Shown here one piece after another: positions 56,564 to 64,000 of a stretch of DNA of 64,000 bases. The position numbers were made by a program, and so were the translations under genes. The notes under the pieces were generated by a model that made no database searches, was not told the DNA's origin, and saw only the letters and a program-made list of their open reading frames with translations. The DNA is from Allodiplogaster sudhausi (taxonomy: Eukaryota > Nematoda > Chromadorea > Rhabditida > Diplogasteridae): positions 1,665,001 through 1,729,000 of the forward strand of contig CALZFC010000030.1 of the NCBI GenBank assembly GCA_945643635.1. The letters run 5' to 3'. How positions within the stretch are numbered: position 1 is the stretch's first letter; every line of letters starts with the position of its first letter.

Positions 56564-58296
56564 TCAGAGAGCGATGGCAACAAGGAAGGTGATAAGGAGA
56601 GACGCAAGAAGAGCCGTGTGGTCGTTGGCTGCAGAAGATGCTGAAGTGGATGCTGAAGTGGCTGCTGAAGTCGATGCTGAAGTCGATGCTGAAGTCGATG
56701 CTGAAGTCGATGCTGAAGTCGATGCTGAAGTCGATGCTGAAGACGATGCTGAAGTCGATGCTGAAGTCGATGCTGAAGTCGATGCTGAAGTCGATGCTGA
56801 AGTGGATGCTGAAGTGGCTGCTGAAGTCGATGCTGAAGTCGATGCTGAAGTCGATGCTGAAGTCGATGCTGAAGTCGATGCTGAAGTCGATGCTGAAGTC
56901 GATACTGAAGTCGATGCTGAAGTCGATGCTGAAGTCGATGCTGAAGTCGATGCTGAAGTCGATGCTGAAGTCGATGCTGAAGTCGATGCTGAAGTCGATG
57001 CTGAAGTCGATGCTGAAGTGGCTGCTGAAGTCGATGCTGAAGTCGATGCTGAAGTCGGTGCTAAAGTCGATGCTGAAGTCGATGCTGAAGTCGATGCTGA
57101 AGTCGATGCTGAAGCCGATACTGAAGTCGATGCTGAAGTCGATGCTGAAGTCGATGCTGAAGTCGATGCTGAAGTCGATGCTGAAGTCGATGCTGAAGTC
57201 GATGCTGAAGTGGATGCTGAAGTGGCTGCTGAAGTCGATGCTGAAGTCGATGCTGAAGTCGATTCTGAAGTCGATGCTGAAGTCGATGCTGAAGTCGATG
57301 CTGAAGTCGATGCTGAAGTCGATGCTGAAGTCGATGCTGAAGTCGATGCTGAAGTGGATGCTGAAGTGGCTGCTGAAGTCGATGCTGAAGTCGATGCTGA
57401 AGTCGATGCTGAAGTCGATGCTGAAGTCGATACTGAAGTCGATGCTGAAGTCGATGCTGAAATCGATGCTGAAGTCGATGCTACAGGAGCTGTAGAAGCA
57501 TCAGGTATCTCTTCAGCCGCCGTGGAATTCATTGTAGTCTATACATCGTTATTGAGCCAGGTGCGGAAGGCGGCTGTATAATTCCAGCTTTGCTGCGTCG
57601 ACTTCAGCTCCTCTTGAGTGAAGTTCTCCACATTCTCCTTGTACCCGAGAAGATCCATGAACAAGGATCCCTTAATGTTATTTGATAAAATATGGCAATT
57701 ACACCTAATAACTTTATATTAAACAGGCTGCATAGCCAAATCGTTGTTCACTATAACGCAAATTACTTTGCTTGTTTGTCAACAAGGGTGCTTACAAATG
57801 GTTTCCATTCAGGGCCAGTGCCGGCCCAGAAAACTGTGGGCCCGTTTTTCTAGTTGGTGTGCAAGATGGTGCACCAATATATGTAGAAATATTTGGCACT
57901 TCTTCGCACTTACAGAATTTATACAAGACTGAAATTGCAATTAATTGCAGAACTATAAACCTTCTCCAAGAACAGGTAGCTACACCGGTAATCCTCAAAT
58001 ATGCCACAGGGTTGCTTTCCAATGCATATCTCGAATCGTGCCTGAAAAGGATATACAAGCGGATTTATTCTTAGAATTGCAAGTAAGCTTAGAAGAGCAT
58101 ACAGATAAGAAGTATTAGAATAAACACTTACAGAAGCACATGCACTGCATTCACCCTCTTCAGGGGTCTTCAGATTCTTGAAGATGGAACTGTCCAGGCC
58201 ATCAGATGCCTGCCCAATGAGACATCCGTGAAGAGTGACGGCAGCCAAGGTGACGGCAGTGAAGAGGAAGAAGAGATGGCGACAGCAAGAAGACAT
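56564..58296 (-). CDS. Secreted Cys-containing protein with Ser/Thr/Ala minisatellite tail
   Basis: Exon 1 (58132-58296) starts [20 protein letters not shown], a clear signal peptide, and ends in ECSACAS. Exons 57961-58041 ([20 protein letters not shown]) and 57914-57928 (SCINS) join in phase through GT..AG introns. A further exon from about 57672 reads [20 protein letters not shown], with a later Asn-glycosylation sequon, to NNDV, then TAG (about 57543). In the same frame the sequence goes on past this stop with [20 protein letters not shown], about 70 units of a 12-bp repeat coding STSA, and a hydrophobic end [18 protein letters not shown] like a GPI-anchor signal, with a stop near 56564. 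The signal peptide and the hydrophobic tail favour the minus strand. If the TAG is real, the tail is a separate or dead piece. Confidence 0.5.
56638..57485 (-). repeat. 12-bp minisatellite, about 70 units
   Basis: GATGCTGAAGTC (plus strand) repeats almost perfectly from 56638 to 57485. Variants such as GTGGATGCTGAAGTGGCTGC recur about every 144-204 bases (for example near 56800, 57210 and 57350), suggesting higher-order duplication. On the minus strand it reads Ser-Thr-Ser-Ala repeats. Confidence 0.95.
57800..57860. repeat. Short GGGCC-rich segment
   Basis: CAGGGCCAGTGCCGGCCC followed by ACTGTGGGCCCG resembles the GC-rich ends at 38768 and 39497. It may be another fragment of the same family. 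Confidence 0.35.
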
Positions 58297-58499
58297 CTCA
58301 GGATTTCTGAAGCAGAGTCTTACGACAACAAAAAAACCCGAGTTCTAGCCGAATGCTGAGGACGCAAAAGGAAAGAATGAGGAAGTAATTAAGAGAGCCT
58401 GTCTGAGATATTCGACCACGGCCAGTGCAGAGGGTGGATGGGAACAAAAATATTTTTTGATTTTAATTTCCCTTATGGGGCCTGTGTAGCATCATGAGA

Positions 58500-58610
58500 G
58501 CACCAATTCACCGCGTGAATTGTAATATTCGAATTGAGCATCATTCGAATATCCCAATTCGCACGGTGAATATTCGCGGTGAACGCGGTGAATTGGTGAA
58601 TATAAATTGT
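58500..58610. repeat. Small inverted repeat
   Basis: ACCAATTCACCGCG near 58501 pairs with CGCGGTGAATTGGT near 58588. A second inner pair (GAATTG.GCATCATTCGAAT) adds to a hairpin. Confidence 0.7.
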
Positions 58611-59510
58611 GTTTTCTCGAGTTTGTGTTGCTTTTCGATTCGTCGCGAAACTGACAGGCTGTCTTAAAGAAGTATATTCTGCACAAAATTCTGGGCTTTC
58701 ACATAGATATAATGGCCATTTAAGTGTATTCTTCCATATTTTCCTGACTACGGCCACTTTTCTGTCGCTTGCGCACAAAGGCAAAATGGGTTTCTGCCGA
58801 AAATAATAGTAAAGATCCAAGAATTTAAAAAGCTACAGCGTCTTTTTTTGTGTGCCAGGACGTGGTGAATAAGATGTTATGTACCACTTCAACCAATATC
58901 GCGAATGAAGCCAGATAGCTAGGTTAAAGGGGATTTTCCGCGCAAGCCGCACTGTGAGTGCGCGGTTCAAGCATACATATGTAAACTTTCCTGTAGATGA
59001 ATTCGGTAAGAAGATAGTTTATTACACGTAGAAAAGACTGGGCTTTCACGTGGCATACGTGTTTAGGCGCAGTCTTTCTTTGTTTTCTGACTAAATGCGC
59101 TAACCTCTCTCCAGCAGTCCAGAAATACAGTTTTTGAAGAAAAAGTGATTGAGAATGTATTCGTATGAACAAATTATGTATGACATTTTTATGCAATTCT
59201 AAATTATAAACACAATGGTATCTTTGGTTTCTGAAATGAGAAAAAAAAAAAGCTTTTTATAGCCTTTTTTTGTTCTGCGGGTTATTACTCTACGAGGTGT
59301 TCACCCCCGTACATTGTAAGGTTCCCGTAATAGGATCCACATGAGAGGCACTTTACTAGGGGTAGCAAATGACGCTCTATCAAATGGAAATGGTCTCATC
59401 GCGCAGTTTTTACTGCCTGGCACTCTAATGGCGCATTCCCATAATATAAGTGCTCATTTCGACCTTTTAATGAAACTTTAATGAAATCCTTTCTATGGCT
59501 TTTTTGTGCC

Positions 59511-59692
59511 TTTAGATAACGAATATAACGATACTTTCAAAATTTAGTTTTGTACTAACTTTATGGTCAATCGAATACTTTCGATAAATGGAGGCATACT
59601 ACTTTAGATAACGAATATAACGATACTTTCAAAATTTAGTTTTGTACTAACTTTATGGTCAATCGAATACTTTCGATAAATGGAGGCATACT
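59511..59692. repeat. Perfect 92-bp tandem duplication
   Basis: TTTAGATAACGAATATAACG to GGAGGCATACT occurs twice, at 59511 and 59603. The copies look identical, so the duplication is recent. Confidence 0.9.
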
Positions 59693-61719
59693 GTAGTTAT
59701 ACCTTCAAAATATTTTTTGAAAAAAAAGTTTTTTTTAAGCTCTCATGATGCTACATAAGCCCTGCAAAGGAAATTAAAATCAAAAAATATTGTTGTTCCC
59801 ATCCACCTCATGGTTGAGTATCTCAGACAGGCAGACAGGTCTCTGTTAGGTTCGAGGAGCGCCTGCCCGGAGGAATTTTTGTTTAGTTTAGCGTTGTAAA
59901 CTTTATGAGGGATATATCTAGTGTTCATAACGAAGTCTAGGCGGTCAGAAAGTTTAGAAAAAATTTTTTCACTTAGATATAAGTCATAATGTTCATAAAA
60001 TTTGGATGACCATATCTAACATTATACTTAATATTTCTCAATATTCTTTTCACTGTTCGATTCCTTGTCAAAAACTGCACAAAAAAGTCCCAGATGACCA
60101 TATTCGAAAAATTAAAATTTTTATAACTTTTGGTCAATTGAATTTTTTGAAATGTCGTTTTCAGGCAATAACTTTTTTTTTACTATTACTTTCCAAAAAA
60201 ACTTTCCTTTTTTCTTCCACGTGAAAGAGGAGCAAAAACTACATATAATATGTTTCTACGACAAAAAATTTCGTACACTTTTTTTGGCGGCTTTGGCTAC
60301 GAATAATAATTTTTTTCAAACTTCATCAATTGTAAACTAGAACGTTCCATTCGATGTAATTTTTCATGCTCTTTCAAATGGTATATACTTTGTTTGCAAA
60401 CGAAATTAGTCTAAAGGCCTAAAATTGACTATTTGTGTTTTTGGCCAATATCTGGTGTTAAAATACTCATTCTTTATACCATGAATAGGTCATGCAGACC
60501 GATTTTCCACATAATATTTATTCTACAAGAAAGAGCATTTAAAACTGAGTCGGATACACTTTTTTTGGGAATATGTATTTGAATGCAGACTGCTGAAGGC
60601 GATATTGCTGAATATTTTTTTAGCAAATATTTAAAATTTGTTCTTTTGAAACATCTAGCACCAAATAATGGGTATTCCAGAATTGTTCGAAGTTCTTTTA
60701 TGGTATACCACTCAAAAGTATTCAAAAAGTCAAGAAATTTCATTTTTACGAGAATTGCCTGTAAAATAAATGTATGAAAACCTATTCGGAGCCAACTATC
60801 AGGCCATTTTTGAGCCACAGTGCCAAAACGGTCATAACCGTTCGAAAGAGCAGAGACGTTTGCATAATATATCCACCGATGAAAGAGCAATACCAGTTCA
60901 TGTTTCAGAAATCTTGACATTTCGAAAAAAATCGACGACAGGATTCGACTATTTTGAGCTGTTCTGAGGTAAATGGTACCAATGGAACTTATGTTCTGAA
61001 AACTGTGCCATAAAGTTTTTTGAGACGAGAAACATAAATTTGACGCTCATTTTCTACTTTTGAGTACCATCCATGGTACTCTATGTGAAAAATTTTTTTC
61101 TAAACTTTCTGACCGCCTAGACTTCGTTATGAACACTAGATATATCCCTCATAAAGTTTACAACGCTAAAATAAACAAAAATTCCTCCGGGCAGGCGCCT
61201 ATACAAGCCTCCTTGAGTCTTACAGAGAGGCTCTCTTAAATGAAAGGGGTTCATGACGAAAGGGGAGAAGTGCGTGAGGGAAAGTGAATAAGAAATCAGT
61301 AATAGGGAGGGCATGAGGAGAAAGTAAACGTGAAAGCGGAGGGATGGTGAATGGAAAATGGGAAGGACAAATGATTTCACAACCAGCAGACTTCCGAGGA
61401 ACCCTCGCAGCGAACAACTGAAGAATGATGAGAATGCGAACAAATCAGCCCTTTTATACGATTTGAGCTGCACTTTTAGAACTACATAAGCGAATCTAAA
61501 TCATAAGCGATTAAGCTCATTTGTTTTTTTTTAAACTTATGCATATTCTTTTCATATACACTATTCATTTGCTTAAATGCGCTTAGATTTTGGCAAAAAT
61601 TGGATGCAAATTAAAAATTTAATTTCGTATTCATAAATATGTTTTTTATTCTTCATTTGTTATGATATTAAAATTCATGCACATATTGGCCCTTGCCATT
61701 CATATTTGCACTATTCGCG

Positions 61720-61950
61720 TGAACATAAATGACAGCTATTTGGCTTCCGGCCTCCTCGAGGTCGAATAAAAATAGAAAAATCACAAGTAGTACTTAGGAT
61801 TCGCGAATAAATCCGAAAGGAACTTGTGAATTCTTACAATTAGTACTACTTGCTATTTCTCTACTTTTATTGAATCTCGGTCCGGAGGCAAATAGACGGC
61901 ATAAATATGCACGCGGAGAGCGCGAAGAAAGTATCCCTTCTAATCACCAG
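61720..61950. mobile_element. Foldback MITE, copy C
   Basis: AATCACAAGTAGTACT in the left arm and AGTACTACTTGCTATTT in the right arm are inverted. Shared flank blocks CTATTTGGCTTCCGG and GGAGGCAAATAGACGG, and the terminal GCGCGAAGAAAGTATC, match copies A and B. Confidence 0.75.
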
Positions 61951-62291
61951 GAAACCCGTGAAACAACGGAATTGCTTGGTTCATATTGTCGCTCTAATTA
62001 GAATGCTAGCCTACGTGAGCCTCGCCATTCCGTGCTGTCATTCTTATTCTTACCGGCGAATTCACTTCACTTCGCTCAGTTATCTTCCTTACGCGGTTGG
62101 TCTCCTCATTCGGTCTCTCTTCCCTATCCGCCTCTACTAGTCCATTACCTGTTCCTACCATCGGAAAGTTAATAATATAGTTATTGCTATTATGATTGCA
62201 ATTATTATTACTAGAACATCACAAGCTTTATACACATGTGTTTTTTTTAAATTTGTTATTATAATATTATTATCGACACTATCATTTAGAT

Positions 62292-62292
62292 A

Positions 62293-62374
<82 letters not shown>
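62292..62374. repeat. (TAAA)n then (TA)n microsatellite
   Basis: About 48 bases of AAAT units followed by about 32 bases of TA. Confidence 0.95.
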
Positions 62375-62377
<3 letters not shown>

Positions 62378-62397
62378 CTCACTTACTATTTTTAGCC

Positions 62398-62543
62398 ATG
62401 CGGCATCCGAATCCTCGTGTCATCGCGCGAGTCCTTTTTCTCTTTTTCGCCGTCTCCATCTTCGCTGCCTACTTTTGCTATCGCACCCGCCCTTTTCAAC
62501 TTCCACCGAATGCCTATTGTGATGGCGAGCAGGTATGAATGTC

Positions 62544-62590
<47 letters not shown>

Positions 62591-63656
62591 AAAATAAAGA
62601 AAGAGAGAGAGAGATAAAGAAAGAGAGAGAGAGAAAGAATTAGAGAGAGAGAGAAAGCGAGGCTGAAGAGAGCAATTAAATAGATAATTTAAATGATTAA
62701 GTGAGTAAAGTAGTTAAATAATTTGGTCAAAGATTGAATCTAACTTCTCTATTTTTGCAAACATTATATTTTTCTACTTGTCTTATTTTTGTTGATTCTT
62801 CAGATGTCTTTCGTCTCCTACGAGAATGGCGCTCCTTCCACAGTCGGCATCCGTTTCCGCTGCTCGCTCGTGCCACTCCTCCGCTCGCTTGGCCTCTCCG
62901 ACGCTTTTCACTATCCAAGGATGCCATATCGGCAATTGGAAACGCGCTTAGGCTCCGCCCACCCGTCCACCAATTTTTTTCTTTCTAATTCAAAGGAAGA
63001 CGTCGTCTACGTGACGTACTCCTCATCGAATCATTTTATGGAAGCCCGCGCATCGCTCTCTGCACTCCGGCGGATGACTCCGAATCGCATCATCTTCTAC
63101 GATCTCGGCCTCAAAAGTAGTGAGGTATTGTTCCCTCAATTCTTTTTTCTTTCCTCACAATCAGTTCTTTTTGGTTCCTCGGTTCAGTTTTTGTTCCCTC
63201 AGTTCTTTTTTTCGTGTTCTCACTTCTTTTCTTCTTCTTTCTCTTTAGCTCGTCGAGTTGGCGGCCGTGTGCAACCTCGAGATTCGCCGCCTCAACTTTG
63301 ACCGCTATCCGCCATTCACGAGGCGCCTCAAGGGCTATCACTTCAAGCCGATCCTCATCGCTGTCAGTCGGGATCAAGGAAGAACTCGGGTCTATAAATG
63401 GAAGGAGATCCAGGGCATACTTCTGTGTGTGGTTTAATCAATCTGGGAAGTCAAAACTCAAGGAAAGACGGCAATTTCAGGAGGTATTCTCTTCGCTCGA
63501 AGCCTTTTGGATCATGGACACGAACGTTTATTTCCTCGGTAACGGCTCGACCTTCCATTCGAACGTGTCCTCTGGTGGCCTTCAGCCTGTCACCCTAGGG
63601 CACTACTCTTCACATACCATCTACGCTGCGACGTATAAGAGTACATACATTATAGA

Positions 63657-63706
<50 letters not shown>

Positions 63707-64000
63707 AGTATATATATATATATATACTACTATATATATATACTATATATACTACTATATATATAATATTTATCACCATTTTCATTTTTAAAAAAAAAGA
63801 CCCCGCAAGCTAGATATATATATACCCTATTACTACTTTCGATTATTATTTATTATATCTTTCTTAATAATTTTACCACGTGTGTTACACTTCTTGTTTC
63901 ATGTTACACCGTATAAATTGATTGATTGATTGATTGATTAAAAGAACAAAAAACCTTGTTTTTTTTCTCTGATTGTGAGACACCAGGGCGAGCTGACACT
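62398..64000 (+). CDS. DUF1647-type protein, type II membrane anchor, 3' end outside the window
   Basis: Starts at ATG 62398, right after TTTTTAG, which is a good spliced-leader or cis acceptor. Exon 1 (62398-62532) gives VIARVLFLFFAVSIFAAYFC, a signal anchor, and ends PNAYCDGEQ. Exon 2 (62804-63125) has YENGAPSTVGIRFRCSLVPL and DVVYVTYSSSNHFMEARASL, then PNRIIFYDLGLKSSE. Exon 3 (about 63249-63380) has LVELAAVCNLEIRRLNFDRY and LKGYHFKPILIA. Exon 4 (63481-63643) has EAFWIMDTNVYFLGNG. A fifth exon may begin at about 63987. The motif set (IRFRC, SSNHF, YDLGL, RLNFDRYP, KPILI, WIMDT) is that of nematode DUF1647 proteins, which resemble glycosyltransferases of the secretory pathway. No function is established. 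Confidence 0.75.
62553..62660. repeat. (GA)n microsatellite in the first DUF1647 intron
   Basis: GAGAGAGA and GAAAGAGA runs over about 100 bases. Confidence 0.9.
63656..63760. repeat. (TA)n microsatellite in the DUF1647 intron
   Basis: TA runs with TAGTAGTATA/TATACTACTA interruptions that form small inverted repeats. Confidence 0.95.
63915..63942. repeat. (ATTG)n microsatellite
   Basis: Five or six GATT units. Confidence 0.9.

Larger units (their letters stand above)
58390..61240. mobile_element. Nested inverted-repeat (foldback) DNA element
   Basis: Several inverted pairs are visible. The end near 58392 (AATTAAGAGAGCCTG) matches the reverse complement near 61222-61240. The stretch 58404-58500 matches the reverse complement of 59741-59838 (GCCTGTCTGAGATA, GGTGGATGGGAACAA, TTTTTTGATTTTAATTTCC). 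The stretch 59838-59975 matches the reverse complement of 61090-61230 (GCCTGCCCGGAGGAATTTTT, GATATATCTAGTGTTCATAA). No transposase frame is seen. It looks like two or more related non-autonomous elements next to each other. Confidence 0.7.
61241..62397. other. Intergenic upstream of the DUF1647 gene
   Basis: Non-coding apart from a MITE copy and microsatellites described separately. Confidence 0.5.

Noticed and set aside
56638..57495. Plus-strand Met-Leu-Lys-Ser and Asp-Ala-Glu-Val open frames in the 12-bp repeat
   Set aside because: They have no upstream exons, signal or ordinary sequence; the repeat simply lacks stops. The minus strand has the supporting gene structure.
62292..62374. CRISPR-like array
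   Set aside because: These are simple microsatellites; no spacer/repeat structure is present anywhere in the window.

Overview
The window looks like AT-rich nematode chromosomal DNA. Evidence: short introns (about 50-60 bp and upward), multi-exon seven-transmembrane chemoreceptor genes of nematode Srg-like and Str-like type, a DUF1647-type protein with a type II membrane anchor, tandem sorbitol dehydrogenase genes, and a Pao/BEL retrotransposon with a phlebovirus-like envelope gene of the kind known from nematodes (Tas, Cer7). The species cannot be named from the sequence alone. All exon models are by eye, from GT..AG sites and frame continuity.

Layout. 0-5.6 kb: a Gln/Gly/His-rich repeat gene (plus strand) that appears to be split by an antisense CR1/Jockey-type LINE and also carries its own frame breaks. 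6.1-7.3 kb: a foldback repeat and an unrecognised ORF pair. 9.4-10.9 kb: a Gly/Ala-rich repeat protein with STMTAV and SAYF motifs (minus). 13.1-17.4 kb: two complete Srg-like chemoreceptors (minus). 18.5-22 kb: a Str-like receptor with a frame break in its first exon. 24.8-25.05 kb: a tRNA-derived SINE with 11-bp target duplications. 25.4-30.2 kb: two defective duplicates of the Srg-like cassette, with copies of a foldback MITE between them. 31.4-37.6 kb: two tail-to-tail ionotropic-receptor-like (iGluR family) genes. 38.7-39.6 kb: a GGCCC-rich repeat pair. 40.1-46.4 kb: two tandem sorbitol dehydrogenases (minus). 46.6-55.45 kb: a full-length BEL element with 350-bp LTRs that differ at one position by eye, but with several coding breaks. 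56.5-58.3 kb: a secreted protein gene whose last part is a 12-bp minisatellite reading as Ser/Thr/Ala repeats ending in a GPI-like tail. 58.4-61.2 kb: nested inverted-repeat DNA elements. 62.4-64 kb: a DUF1647 gene running off the window.

The chemoreceptors and the two ionotropic receptors together make the region sensory in character. The receptor cluster has grown by segmental duplication, with flanking non-coding sequence copied along with the genes. Mobile elements (LINE, SINE, BEL, MITE, inverted-repeat elements) fill much of the rest. The most notable observations are the BEL element with near-identical LTRs but many coding breaks and a pol-env reading frame that runs on past one stop, the LINE-split 117-bp repeat gene, the three-copy MITE family, and the minisatellite that is open in several frames on both strands but looks real only on the minus strand.
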